Assembly: GCF_036227605.1 (NCBI RefSeq) | Contig: NZ_CP109487.1 | Span: 6,881,501 to 6,945,500 of the forward strand | DNA: 64,000 nt | From: Streptomyces sp. NBC_01439 | GTDB lineage: Bacteria; Actinomycetota; Actinomycetes; Streptomycetales; Streptomycetaceae | Direction of reading: 5' to 3' | Shown here: positions 32,690 to 42,732 of the stretch, one piece after another | Layout: each line of letters starts with the position of its first letter | How positions within the stretch are numbered: position 1 is the first letter of the stretch | Program-made: the position numbers and the translations under genes | The notes under the pieces: generated by a model | What the model was told of the DNA's origin: nothing | Database searches by the model: none | Seen by the model: the letters and a program-made list of their open reading frames with translations, nothing else

Positions 32690-33601
32690 CTACGTGGTGC
32701 AGTCGAGCACGGTGCGGCACAGCCCGCAACGGGCCCGCAGCCGCCCGCGCACCGGCACCCGCAGTCGCTGCGCGCACACCGGACACGGGAAGCTCACCCG
32801 CAACCCGGCGCCGGTCCCCTCCGGTTCGAAGCGGTAGGCGGAGCCGTCGGCGGGACCCGCACCGGCGGGACCCGCACCGGCGCGGCGCGCCTTCGCGTAC
32901 CGCCGCCGCGCCAGTGGCCCGGCGGCCGTCAGTGGGGCCCTGCGGTGGTCGCGCTCGGCCAGCGCGCGCCCGTGCACGTAGGCCTCGTACGCCTGCGGGC
33001 TGGTGAACCAGGGGGCGGGGTCCTCGCCGAACAGGGCGGCGCGCTTGGCGAGGACGTAACCGAACTCCTCCGGCGTGAGGTAGCCGAACCTCTGGTGGGT
33101 CAGGGCGTCCTCGCGGTACGCGTTCAGGAGCAGCCAGCCCGCCCCCAGGTAGGCGGCGGTGGTGTCGGTCAGGATCTCGTTCTCCGCGGTGCCGGGGAAG
33201 CGCAGGTCCAGCCGGTGCAGGAGGACGTGGGCCACCTCGTGCGCGAGGGCGGCCGCCAGGTCGCGGCGGTGGGTGCGGAAGCGGTCGTTGACCTCGACGA
33301 AGTACTCGGGGCCCGCGACCAGTTCCACGGTGGCGGCCTGCTCCATCGCCCGGAAGGAGACCACCATGCGCGCGTCGGGCAGTCGGAGCGTGCGCACCGT
33401 CGCGGCGGCCACCCGTTGTGCGCCCAGGTGGAGGTCATCGGCGTCGTCGAAAGCGGCGTCGACGGGGGCGAAGCTCGTGTCTTAGGCCCGGATCCCGTCG
33501 GCCGACAGTCGGCGGAAGAGCGCGGTGATCGAGGCGCGGACGGTCGCCAGATGCGGAAATCCGTGCTCGACGGGGCTGCGCGACCCCCTGTTCTCCGTCA
33601 T
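32690..33601 (-). pseudogene. HEXXH metallopeptidase-like gene split by an in-frame TAA
   Basis: ATG 33601, with an AAGGAGGG ribosome site six bases upstream, opens a frame of 39 codons that ends at TAA 33484-33482; the same frame then continues without stop to 32690. The downstream part has HEVAHVLLH (zinc peptidase motif) and a C-terminal zinc ribbon with two CXXC pairs (CPVC, CGLC). The segment RALITALFRRL-type helix before the stop and DTSFAPVDAAFDD after it read as one protein, so a Tyr or similar codon was probably lost. A restart at GTG 33412 is possible. Confidence 0.7.
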
Positions 33602-33711
33602 CGGGCCCTCCTTACCGCAATCTCTGCCGCCGCGGCGGGAGTTGGCCGAAATTGCCTTCTTGATGTCCACCACACGCCTGTTGTGTCATGGACCCGTCAT
33701 TCACCCGATGA

Positions 33712-34530
<819 letters not shown>

Positions 34531-34558
34531 CTCGCCCTGCTCCGCCCGCTCCTCCCGC

Positions 34559-34597
34559 CCGCCCTTCCGGCCGGTCACGCACCGGCCGGAAGGGCGG
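34559..34597. terminator. hairpin after the trypsin gene
   Basis: A 17-bp stem (CCGCCCTTCCGGCCGGT-like arms, 34559-34575 and 34581-34597) with a CACGC loop follows the protease stop by about 30 bases. Confidence 0.85.
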
Positions 34598-34678
34598 TCT
34601 CCGGTTCCACGGCGGGCGACGGGTGGCGGCAGCGGGCGAGCGGTCACCGCTGGCGACCGTGGCACGGCCGGAACCTGC

Positions 34679-35008
34679 TTCCGGACGACCCTCGAAAGCC
34701 GGCCGGACACCGAGGTCGTCACCGCCGCCGCCTTCACCGCCACCGCCGCCGGACACCGGCCGGACCTCCTGCTCCTCGACGTCCGCATGCCGGGACTCGA
34801 CGGCCTCGAAGTCACCCGCCGCCTCTCCGGCAACCCGGCCACGACCGACACACCGCACATCGTCATCGGCATCGTCACCACCTTCGACCTCGACGAGTAC
34901 GCCCATGCGGCGCTCCGCGGCGGAGCGCCCGCCTTCCTCCTGAAGGACACCGGCCCCGCCGTGCTGGTTGAAGCGGTCCGGGCGGCAGTCGCCGGAGCCC
35001 CCTCGTCC
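34679..35008 (+). pseudogene. response-regulator receiver-domain fragment (NarL type)
   Basis: Codons in one frame read FRTTLESRPDTEVV, PDLLLLDVRMPGLDGLEV, TTFDLDEYAHAALRGGAPAF and LLKDTGPAVLVEAVRA, the middle and end of a NarL/FixJ receiver domain with phosphoacceptor D in LLDVRMP. The start (RVLLADD-like strand) and the LuxR-type HTH are missing, no start codon lies upstream in frame, and the frame runs on into low-complexity DNA. It is a gene fragment rather than a working regulator. Confidence 0.7.
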
Positions 35009-35151
35009 CGCCCGCCGCCCGCCGCCCGCCGCCCGGTGATCGTGCCGGGCCCGGGCGATCCAGCGCTGCCAGGGGCGCCACCCAGTGGTAGCCGGAGGAG
35101 TTCGAGGCGCGGGGTCCGGGGCGGGGCCCCGGGAGGTCCCGGCGCAGCCGG

Positions 35152-35261
35152 CCCGATCCCGATCCCGACCCCGACCCCGATCCCGATCCCGATCCCGACC
35201 CCGACCCCGATCCCGAGCTCGAGCCCGATCCCGACCCCGATCCCGAGCTCGAGCCCGATTC
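35152..35261. repeat. hexanucleotide repeat (CCCGAY)n
   Basis: About 110 bases consist of CCCGAT and CCCGAC units in runs, with a 20-base block around GAGCTCGAGC occurring twice 30 bases apart (35211 and 35241). No gene covers it convincingly. It separates the regulator fragment from the winged-helix gene. Confidence 0.85.
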
Positions 35262-35335
35262 CGCGCCCGGGCGCCCTCGCCCGCCAGCGCCGGCGGCCAG
35301 AGGTCACCGGGGCCACCCGCCGGCCCCTGGGCGTC

Positions 35336-35692
35336 CTAGCCCAGCGCGATGGCCCGCAGTGCGGCCAGGTGTCGCTCGTAGACCGCCCGCCCCTCGGCGG
35401 TCAGCGAGACCCAGGTGCGCGGACGCCGCCCGACCCGGCCCTTCTGGACCTGCACCCAGCCCGCCTCCTCCAGCGCCGCCACCTGTTTCGACAGTACCGA
35501 GTCCGAGACCTCGACCAGGTCCCGTACGAAAGCGAACTCGGCCTTGTCCAGCGGAGCCAGCGCCGCCACCACCGAAAGCCGTACGGGGGCGTTCAGCAGC
35601 GGCGCGAGGTCGTGCCGCGGATGCCCGCCCCGCTTCACGTCCGCCCCGGTGTCCGCGTCCGCCCCGGTGTCCGGGGTCGGCCCGTCCGTCAT
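35336..35692 (-). CDS. winged-helix transcriptional regulator (MarR/ArsR-like)
   Basis: The 118-aa product has a DNA-binding domain at about residues 30-105: LNAPVRLSVVAALAPLDKAE, FVRDLVEVSDSVLSKQVAAL, and the wing KGRVGRRPRTWVSLT. This is the pattern of the small winged-helix group often linked to a membrane partner gene in actinobacteria. ATG 35692 overlaps the stop of the membrane-protein gene by 4 bases, so they are co-translated. The N-terminal 20 residues are a DADTGAD-type acidic repeat. Confidence 0.85.
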   Translation of the reverse strand: MTDGPTPDTGADADTGADVKRGGHPRHDLAPLLNAPVRLSVVAALAPLDKAEFAFVRDLVEVSDSVLSKQVAALEEAGWVQVQKGRVGRRPRTWVSLTAEGRAVYERHLAALRAIALG

Positions 35693-36108
35693 GCCGTCCT
35701 CCGCATCTCGGTCCAGGCGCCGACGGCCAGGGGCAGCGCACACACCGCCGCGGCCACCGCCGCGAACGGCACGCCGTGCCCGAACAGCGCGGTGCCGAGG
35801 GTGACCGTCAGGGCGAACAACGTCGCCCAGGACGCCACCAGCAGCACGTGCTTCTTCCCGAACCCCCGCCGCATCGCGCGCTGCCGCGCCGCGTACACGC
35901 TCAGCCCGGCCACCAGCAGCCCATTGGTCACCGAGAACGTCACCGCCGAGATCGGCCCGTGCCACAGCACGGCCATCGGTACGAGCACCAGCTGCCCGGC
36001 CGCGAACACCCACAGGTAGCGCGCGTACCAGCCGCTGCGCTGCCGCGCCGCCCGCTCCAGACCGGCCGCCCGACCCAACGCCCCGACCGCCTTCGCCGTC
36101 TCCTCCAT
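35689..36108 (-). CDS. four-helix membrane protein
   Basis: The 139-aa product has four hydrophobic segments (YLWVFAAGQLVLVPMAV, TFSVTNGLLVAGLSVYA, VLLVASWATLFALTVTL and FAAVAAAVCALPLAVGA). It begins at ATG 36108 with GAGGGGGA upstream; the first 30 residues are cytoplasmic and basic. Coupled to the winged-helix regulator, it may be a membrane partner whose state is reported to it. Family not recognised. Confidence 0.78.
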   Translation of the reverse strand: MEETAKAVGALGRAAGLERAARQRSGWYARYLWVFAAGQLVLVPMAVLWHGPISAVTFSVTNGLLVAGLSVYAARQRAMRRGFGKKHVLLVASWATLFALTVTLGTALFGHGVPFAAVAAAVCALPLAVGAWTEMRRTA

Positions 36109-36254
36109 GGTTCCCCCTCGCTCGCACACGGATGATCGCTCCTAGTCGATTTCCACTATGGCGAGTACTTTCCACTCTGGCAAGTGTCTGGCGGCCGTCT
36201 CACAGGCCGATTGCCCGAGGAACCGACGGCCGCCGCCACGTATTCTCGGGAACC

Positions 36255-36611
36255 ATGAACATCAGCGACCTCGACAACGGCACCGGCACGGGCGCGGCCG
36301 ACGACTCCGCAGGCATCGACGAGAGCGTCACCGCCGAACTCGCCCGCCTGCGCGACAGCATCGACAACATCGACGCCGCCGTCGTCCACATGCTCGCCGA
36401 ACGCTTCAAGTGCACCCAGCAGGTCGGCCACCTCAAGGCCAGGCACCAGCTGCCCCCCGCCGACCCGGGCCGCGAAGCCAGCCAGATCGCCCGCCTGCGC
36501 CAGCTCGCCGAGAACGCCAAACTCGACCCCGCCTTCGCCGAGAAGCTCCTCAACTTCATCATCGCCGAGGTCATCCGCCACCACGAGACGATCGCTGCGG
36601 GCGAAGAGTAG
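36255..36611 (+). CDS. chorismate mutase (AroQ class)
   Basis: The 118-aa product fits the AroQ fold of three helices: LARLRDSIDNIDAAVVHMLAERF (helix 1, with R and catalytic-type residues), QQVGHLKARHQLPPADPGRE (K and R of the active site), and FAEKLLNFIIAEVIRHHE. It converts chorismate to prephenate on the way to Phe and Tyr. ATG 36255 fits the family length. It stands alone, divergent from the membrane-protein gene and 39 bases before the aminopeptidase. Confidence 0.9.
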   Translation: MNISDLDNGTGTGAADDSAGIDESVTAELARLRDSIDNIDAAVVHMLAERFKCTQQVGHLKARHQLPPADPGREASQIARLRQLAENAKLDPAFAEKLLNFIIAEVIRHHETIAAGEE

Positions 36612-36650
36612 AAGGGAGAAGCCGGGGGTCCGGCCGCCCACTGGGGCAGC

Positions 36651-39200
36651 ATGGGCCCCATGTCCGCACTGACGCGCAACGAAGCGCAGCTCCGAGCCCA
36701 GCTCCTCGACGTCCAGCACTACGCCGTCACCCTCGACCTCACCGGCGACGACGAGACCTTCGACTCCGCCACCGTCGTCCGGTTCACCGCACGCACCGCC
36801 GCAGACACCTTCATCGAGCTGAAGCCCGCCGAATTGCGCTCGGCCACCCTCGACGGCATCCCCCTCGACCCGGCCACCCTCGCCGACGACCGGCTGCCGC
36901 TCACCGGCCTCACCGAAGGCCCCCACGAGCTGCACCTCGACACCCGCATGCGCTACTCGCGCACCGGCGAGGGCCTGCACCGCTTCACCGACCCGGCCGA
37001 CAACCAGACGTACGTCTACAGCCAGATGTTCCTGGACGACGTCCAGCGGGTCTTCCCGGCCTTCGACCAGCCCGACCTCAAGGCCGTCTTCGAATTCACC
37101 GTCACCGCCCCCGCCCACTGGACCGTCCTCGCCAACGGCATCACCACCCGCACCGGCGCCGCCCCCGACAACAGCGGCGCAGCCATCTGGCAGTCCGCCC
37201 CCACCCCCCTCATCTCCACCTACCTCGCCGCCGTCGCCGCCGGCCCCTGGCACAGCATCCGCACCGAACACGCCGGACTGCCCTTCGGCATCCACTGCCG
37301 CCAGTCCCTCGCACCCCACATGGACGTCGACGCCGAAGAAATCCTTTCCATCACCAAGGCCTGCTTCGACCGGTACCAGGAGAAGTTCACCGAGCCCTAC
37401 CCCTTCGACTCCTACGACCAGGCCTTCGTGCCCGAGTTCAACGCCGGCGCCATGGAGAACCCCGGACTCGTCACCTTCCGCGACGAGTTCATCTTCCGAT
37501 CCGCCGTCACCGACACCGAACGCCAGTCCCGCGCCATGGTCATCGCCCACGAGATGGCCCACATGTGGTTCGGCGACCTCGTCACCCTCGCCTGGTTCGA
37601 CGACATCTGGCTCAACGAATCCTTCGCCGAATACATGGGCTACCAGACCCTCACCGAAGCCACCCGCTTCACCGACACCTGGACCGACTTCGGCGTCACC
37701 CGCAAGCCCTGGGGCTACGACGCCGACCAGCGCCCCTCCACCCACCCCGTCGCCCCCGCCCCCGAAGACGTCCCCGACACCGCCTCCGCCCTCCTCAACT
37801 TCGACGGCATCTCCTACGCCAAGGGCGCCTCCGCCCTGCGCCAGCTCGTCGCCTGGCTCGGCGAGAAGGACTTCCTGGCCGGCATCAACACCCACTTCGC
37901 CCGCCACAAGTTCGCCAACGCCTCCCTCGCCGACTTCATCGACTCCCTCGCCGCCCACACCGAACGCGACATCCGCGCCTGGGCCGACATCTGGCTGCGC
38001 ACCACCGGCATCGACACCCTCACCTCCCGCATCGAGGAATCCGAGGGCCGCCCCGACACCGCCACCGGCTGGACCCTCGCCGTCGACCGCCGCGGCAGCC
38101 GCCCCCACCACATCGCCGTCGGCGTCTACGACCGCGACCCCGCCGACGACCGCTTCCTCGAACTGCGCGAACTCCTCGACCTCGACGTCCCCTCCGACGA
38201 GATCATCTCCGTGACCGGAGCCCGCCCGGCCCTCCTCGTCCTCAACGACGTCGACCTCACCTACGCCAAGGTCCGGCTCGACGAAACCTCCGTCGAAACG
38301 GTCCTGCGCAGCCTCTCCGGCATCCCCGAGGCACTCACCCGCGCCGTCGTCTGGAACGCCCTGCGCGACATGGTCCGCGACGGCGAACTCGACCCCCACG
38401 CCTACCTGGCCACCGCCGCCGCGCACCTGCCCGAAGAGGACGACCTCGCCATCGTCCAAGGCGTCCTCGCCTTCGCCCGCACCCAGGTTGCCGTGCGCTA
38501 CCTCGCCCCCGAAGAGCAGACCGCGGCCCTCGCCACCCTCACCACCATCGCCCGCGACCTGCTCCGGCGCACCGAGGACGGCTCCGAGCCCGGCATGCGG
38601 CTGACCGCCGTACGCACCCTCGTCGACAGCGCCACCCAGCCCGACACCATCGCCGCCTGGCTCACCGACGACACCGTCCCCGGCGGCCCCGCACTCGACC
38701 CCGAACTGCGCTGGCGCATCCTCGGCCGCCTCGCCGTCCTCGGCGCCGTCGGGGAAGCCGAGATCGACGCCGCCCTCGCCGCAGACACCAGCGCCACCGG
38801 CCAGGAAGGCGCCGCCCGCTGCCGCGCCGCCCTCCCCACCATCGAGGCCAAGGCCGCCGCCTGGGACCGCCTCTTCCACGACGACAGCCTGTCCAACTAC
38901 CTCTTCAGCGCCACCGCCCAGGGCTTCTGGCAGCCCGAACAGGCCGAACTGCTCACGCCGTACGTCACCCGCTACTACCCGGAGGCCGTCGCCCTCGGCG
39001 CCCGCCGCGGCCCGGCCATCGGCGAAGCCGCTGGCCGCTGGGCGTTCCCCGCGTACGCCGTCGACGAGTCCAACCTCCAGGCCGGCCACACCTGCCTCAC
39101 GAACCCGGACGTCATCCCCCTCCTGCGCCGCAAACTGGTCGACCAACTCGACGACCTCGCCCGCGCCCTCAAGGTCCGCCGAGCCTCTGCCGAGAGCTAG
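36651..39200 (+). CDS. pepN: aminopeptidase N (M1 family)
   Basis: The 849-aa product is a full M1 metallopeptidase. The substrate motif GAMEN is at 266-270 and the zinc site HEMAH at 300-304 with the third ligand E323 (HEXXH-X18-E); Y in the usual transition-state position is expected near 380. It removes N-terminal residues from peptides in the cytoplasm. A second ATG at 36660 is possible. No signal peptide. Codon use is strongly C-ending as in the neighbours. Confidence 0.95.
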   Translation: MGPMSALTRNEAQLRAQLLDVQHYAVTLDLTGDDETFDSATVVRFTARTAADTFIELKPAELRSATLDGIPLDPATLADDRLPLTGLTEGPHELHLDTRMRYSRTGEGLHRFTDPADNQTYVYSQMFLDDVQRVFPAFDQPDLKAVFEFTVTAPAHWTVLANGITTRTGAAPDNSGAAIWQSAPTPLISTYLAAVAAGPWHSIRTEHAGLPFGIHCRQSLAPHMDVDAEEILSITKACFDRYQEKFTEPYPFDSYDQAFVPEFNAGAMENPGLVTFRDEFIFRSAVTDTERQSRAMVIAHEMAHMWFGDLVTLAWFDDIWLNESFAEYMGYQTLTEATRFTDTWTDFGVTRKPWGYDADQRPSTHPVAPAPEDVPDTASALLNFDGISYAKGASALRQLVAWLGEKDFLAGINTHFARHKFANASLADFIDSLAAHTERDIRAWADIWLRTTGIDTLTSRIEESEGRPDTATGWTLAVDRRGSRPHHIAVGVYDRDPADDRFLELRELLDLDVPSDEIISVTGARPALLVLNDVDLTYAKVRLDETSVETVLRSLSGIPEALTRAVVWNALRDMVRDGELDPHAYLATAAAHLPEEDDLAIVQGVLAFARTQVAVRYLAPEEQTAALATLTTIARDLLRRTEDGSEPGMRLTAVRTLVDSATQPDTIAAWLTDDTVPGGPALDPELRWRILGRLAVLGAVGEAEIDAALAADTSATGQEGAARCRAALPTIEAKAAAWDRLFHDDSLSNYLFSATAQGFWQPEQAELLTPYVTRYYPEAVALGARRGPAIGEAAGRWAFPAYAVDESNLQAGHTCLTNPDVIPLLRRKLVDQLDDLARALKVRRASAES

Positions 39201-39720
39201 CCGGAAGCCGGCGAACGGGGCCCGAGCCAGGCCCGGGCCCCCGACCGGCCCCTTGGCCCAGGCCGGCCCCGCAGCCCCCGACCCGGCCCCGGGCCCCGGC
39301 TGTGGTTCCCGACCCGGGCCCCGGGCTCGGGCCCCCGACCCGGTCCCTGGCCCGGTCACGGGCTCGGCCCCCGAGCCGGCCCCGGGCTCGGCCCCTGGTC
39401 CCGGCTGTGGCCGCCGGCCTGGCCTCTGGTCCCGTTCCAGCCTCTGGTCCCTGCCCAGCTCCTGGTTCCGTTCCGGCCCGTGGCCCCGCCCCCGGCTGAA
39501 CCCGGGCTCGGCCCCTGGTTCCGGCTGTGGCCCCCAGCCTGGCCTCCGGTCCCGTTCCGGCTCCCGGTCCCGGCACCCCCGGCTGCGCCCGGGCTCCGGC
39601 CCCCCGGGCCCCGCCCCTGCCCCCGCTCCGGCCGGCCCTCGGCCGGGGCTTGGTCGGGGCTTGGTCGGTCGGTTTCTCGACTCCGGACAAACCCCGGCGG
39701 TTACCCCATTCGGGTCTGAT
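39201..39720. repeat. gene-free low-complexity region with 120-bp tandem duplication
   Basis: About 500 bases of CCGG/CCCCGGCC-rich DNA hold no supportable gene. The block 39381-39453 recurs at 39501-39573 exactly 120 bases later with only a few base differences, so a 120-bp unit has been duplicated. Shorter units such as CCCCGGGCTCGG also recur from 39270 onward. Frames that cross it are Pro/Arg/Gly-rich and not protein-like. Confidence 0.8.
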
Positions 39721-39729
39721 CGTTGTACC

Positions 39730-39770
39730 GGCCGGGTGCGGTGCCCGCCCCGCCCGCCCCGCACCCGGCC
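39730..39770 (+). promoter_or_regulatory. hairpin in the desA leader
   Basis: GGCCGGGTGCGG (39730-39741) can pair with CCGCACCCGGCC (39759-39770), ending seven bases before the GGAGGA ribosome site of the decarboxylase gene. It could influence translation. No DmdR-type iron box is seen upstream. Confidence 0.5.
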
Positions 39771-39787
39771 AGCCCCGGAGGACCCCG

Positions 39788-41188
39788 ATGACCGCGCCGC
39801 CCGGCCCACGCGCAACACCCCCGCTCGCCGGAGGCCCCGACGGGCCCACCGCCCTGCGCCCCCTCCTCGACACCGTCCTCGACGCCCTCACCACCGGCGC
39901 CCACGACCGCGGCGGCCCCCTCCCCGCCGGCGGCCCGACCACCGTCACCGCCCGCGTCCACGCCGCCCTCGGCGACGCCGGCGTACTCCCCGCCCACGGC
40001 ACCGGCGCCCACGAAGCCCTCCGCACCCTCGTCCACACCCTGGCCGCCGGCGCCGCCGACCCCGCCGACCCCCTCTGCGCAGCCCACCTGCACTGCCCCC
40101 CGCTCGCCGTCGCGGCCGCCGCCGACCTCGCCGCCTCCGCCCTGAACCCCTCCCTCGACTCCTGGGACCAGGCCCCCGCCGCCTCCGCCGTCGAAGCCCT
40201 CCTCACCCGCACGCTCGCCGCCGAGTTCTACGACACCCCCCACGCCGACGCCCTCGTCACCACCGGCGGCACCGAAGCCAACCAACTCGCCGTCCTCCTC
40301 GCCCGCGAACGCCACGGCCCCGCCCTCACCGTCCTCCACGGAGCCAACGCCCACCACTCCGTACCCCGCGCCGCCTGGCTCCTCGGCCTGCCCCCGGCCA
40401 CCGAACTCCCCACCCCCGCCGGCACCCTCGACCCCGCCCGCCTCGCCGAAGCCCTCGCCGCCGCCCTCGGCCCCACCCTCGTCACCGTCACCGCCGGCAC
40501 CACCGACGCAGGCCTCATCGACCCGCTCCACCGCATCGCCGACCTCTGCGACCGCTACGGCGCCGACCTCCACATCGACGCCGCCTACGGCGGCCTCCTC
40601 GCCCTCAGCCCCCGTCACCGCGACCAACTCGCCGGACTCGGCCGCGCCCACTCCCTCACCATCGACCTGCACAAACTCGGCTGGCAGCCCGTCGCCGCAG
40701 GCCTCCTCGCCGTCCCCGACACCGCCCTCCTGGCCCCCCTCGCCCACCAGGCCGACTACCTCAACGCCACCGACGACACCGAAGCGGGCCTGCCCGACCT
40801 CCTCGGCCGCTCCCTGCGCACCACCCGCCGCCCCGACGCCCTCAAGATCGCCACCACCCTCCGCGCCCTCGGCCGCGACGGCCTCACCGCGCTCATCGAC
40901 CGCACCGTCGACACCGCACACCACCTCGCCCGACTCCTCGACGCCCACCCCGGCTTCGAACTCCACGCACCCCCCACCCTCACCACCGTCCTCTTCCGGC
41001 CCACCCACGCCGACGACGACCACCTCGCCACCCTGCGCCGCACCCTCCTGCACCAAGGCCGCGCCGTCCTCGGCCGCACCCACGCCGACGGCCGCCTCTG
41101 GCTCAAAGCCACCCTGCTCAACCCGCACACCACAGCGGGGGACCTGGACCAGCTCATTTCCCTCCTGGAAGGCAGCACCCACCGATGA
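39788..41188 (+). CDS. desA: PLP-dependent lysine/ornithine decarboxylase (DesA-like)
   Basis: The 466-aa product is a group II PLP decarboxylase. The Schiff-base lysine is K296 in IDLHKLGWQP, and TTGGTEANQLAVLLARE and IDAAYGGLLAL hold the PLP phosphate and the pyridine-binding Asp. DesA decarboxylates lysine to cadaverine in desferrioxamine synthesis. GGAGGA precedes ATG 39788. It overlaps the N-monooxygenase gene by 4 bases. Substrate could also be ornithine or DOPA-like; the DesB-like partner favours a diamine siderophore. Confidence 0.85.
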   Translation: MTAPPGPRATPPLAGGPDGPTALRPLLDTVLDALTTGAHDRGGPLPAGGPTTVTARVHAALGDAGVLPAHGTGAHEALRTLVHTLAAGAADPADPLCAAHLHCPPLAVAAAADLAASALNPSLDSWDQAPAASAVEALLTRTLAAEFYDTPHADALVTTGGTEANQLAVLLARERHGPALTVLHGANAHHSVPRAAWLLGLPPATELPTPAGTLDPARLAEALAAALGPTLVTVTAGTTDAGLIDPLHRIADLCDRYGADLHIDAAYGGLLALSPRHRDQLAGLGRAHSLTIDLHKLGWQPVAAGLLAVPDTALLAPLAHQADYLNATDDTEAGLPDLLGRSLRTTRRPDALKIATTLRALGRDGLTALIDRTVDTAHHLARLLDAHPGFELHAPPTLTTVLFRPTHADDDHLATLRRTLLHQGRAVLGRTHADGRLWLKATLLNPHTTAGDLDQLISLLEGSTHR

Positions 41189-42594
41189 CCGCCCAGCTCG
41201 ACGCCCCCCACGACCTTGTCGGAATCGGGATCGGCCCCTTCAACCTGTCCCTCGCAGCGCTCGCCCACGGCCTGCCCCAACAAGGAGCCGGCGAACTCGC
41301 CACCGCCTTCTACGACCAGCGCCGCGACTTCCGCTGGCACCCCGGACTCCTCATCGAAGGAGCCACCCTCCAGGTCCCCTTCCTCGCCGACCTGGTCACC
41401 CTCGCCGACCCGGCCAGCCCCTGGAGCTTCCTCAGCTACCTCAGGCACAAGGAACGGCTCTTCCCCTTCTACTTCGCCGAGCAGTTCCACATCCACCGCG
41501 CCGAATACGACGCCTACTGCCGCTGGGTCGCCGGCCGCGTCCCCGGACTCCACTTCGGCCACCAGGTCGACGCCGTCCGCTGGAACCCCGAACGCGACCT
41601 CTTCGAAGTCGACTTCACCCAACTCGACGCCACCGGCGAAGCCGAAGCCCTCGGCCGCACCCACGCCCGTAACCTCGCCCTCGGCATCGGCACCGCCCCC
41701 TACGTCCCCGAACCCCTGCGCCCCCTCGCCGACGCCCCCACCGTCCCCGTCATCCACTCCGCCGACTACCTCGACAACCGCCAACGCATCCTCGGCGCCG
41801 AACACGTCACCGTCATCGGATCGGGCCAGTCCGGCGCCGAAGTCTTCCTCGACCTCCTGCGCGCCCGCCCCGCCGGCCGCGAACGCCTCACCTGGCTCGC
41901 CCGCACCCCCTCCTTCGCCCCCATGGAGTACTCCAAGCTCGGCCTCGAACACTTCACCCCCGACTACACCCGCTACTTCCACTCCCTCCCCGAACCCGTA
42001 CGCGACCAACTCGTCCCCACCCAATGGCAACTCCACAAGGGCATCGACACCGACACCATCGCCGCCATCCACTCCGAGCTCTACCGCCGCACCCTCCACG
42101 GAGGCTGGCCCGACGCCGTCCTCACCCCCGGAGTCAGCGTCCGCACCGCCGGTCGCGTCGCCACCACCAAGGTCGAACTCCACCTCGAACACGTCGAGCA
42201 GGGCACCCGCTCCCGCCTCACCACCGACGCCGTCGTCCTCGCCACCGGATACCGGGAGCGACCGCTGGGCAGCCTCCTCGCCGGCCTCGACCCGTACCTG
42301 CGCAAGGACTCCTCCGGCCGCCCCCGCATCGACGACCGCTACCGGATGATCCTCGACCCCACCGTCACCGGCAGCGTCTTCGTCCAGAACGGCGAACGCC
42401 ACTCCCACGGTGTCGGCGCCCCCGACCTCGGCCTCGCCGCCTGGCGCAGCGCCGCCATCCTCAACACCCTCACCGGCAAGGAGCCCTACCCCCAGCCGGC
42501 CCGCACCGCCTTCACGACCTTCGGCCTCGACCAGCGCGAACACAGCCGACCCCGCCCCGCCGGCGAACTCCGCCCCCTCGTCGACCACCCCTGA
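41185..42594 (+). CDS. desB: L-lysine/cadaverine N-monooxygenase (DesB-like)
   Basis: The 469-aa product is a siderophore-type flavin N-hydroxylase of the SidA/IucD family. FAD motif GIGIGPFNLSLAALA at the N-terminus, NADPH motif VTVIGSGQSGAEVFLDLL near residue 212, and the C-terminal VLATGYRE and HSHGVGAPDLGLAAWR are present. With the decarboxylase it makes N-hydroxy-cadaverine, a hydroxamate building block. Neither the acyltransferase (DesC) nor the NIS synthetase (DesD) follows; an ALF-repeat gene does. Confidence 0.9.
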   Translation: MTAQLDAPHDLVGIGIGPFNLSLAALAHGLPQQGAGELATAFYDQRRDFRWHPGLLIEGATLQVPFLADLVTLADPASPWSFLSYLRHKERLFPFYFAEQFHIHRAEYDAYCRWVAGRVPGLHFGHQVDAVRWNPERDLFEVDFTQLDATGEAEALGRTHARNLALGIGTAPYVPEPLRPLADAPTVPVIHSADYLDNRQRILGAEHVTVIGSGQSGAEVFLDLLRARPAGRERLTWLARTPSFAPMEYSKLGLEHFTPDYTRYFHSLPEPVRDQLVPTQWQLHKGIDTDTIAAIHSELYRRTLHGGWPDAVLTPGVSVRTAGRVATTKVELHLEHVEQGTRSRLTTDAVVLATGYRERPLGSLLAGLDPYLRKDSSGRPRIDDRYRMILDPTVTGSVFVQNGERHSHGVGAPDLGLAAWRSAAILNTLTGKEPYPQPARTAFTTFGLDQREHSRPRPAGELRPLVDHP

Positions 42595-42732
42595 GAGGTC
42601 CGCGTCCGGTGATCGAGATCCCGCCCCCACCGCCCCGGGCCGCCACGAGGGGCGGGAACGTGACCGGATACAACTATCTGCGCAGACCGAACGTCCCTTC
42701 TGTCGAAGAAACGTTTCCAGGGGGTTTTGTCT

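Noticed and set aside
39600..39788. A DmdR/IdeR iron box upstream of desA
   Set aside because: No TTAGGTTAGGCTNACCTAA-like sequence can be found in the leader or the region before it.
36156..39818. A 1220-codon minus-strand frame opposite pepN and chorismate mutase
   Set aside because: It is the mirror of two well-supported genes with C-ending codons, which gives long Gly/Val/Ala/Glu-rich antisense frames in high-GC DNA. It has no recognisable domain.
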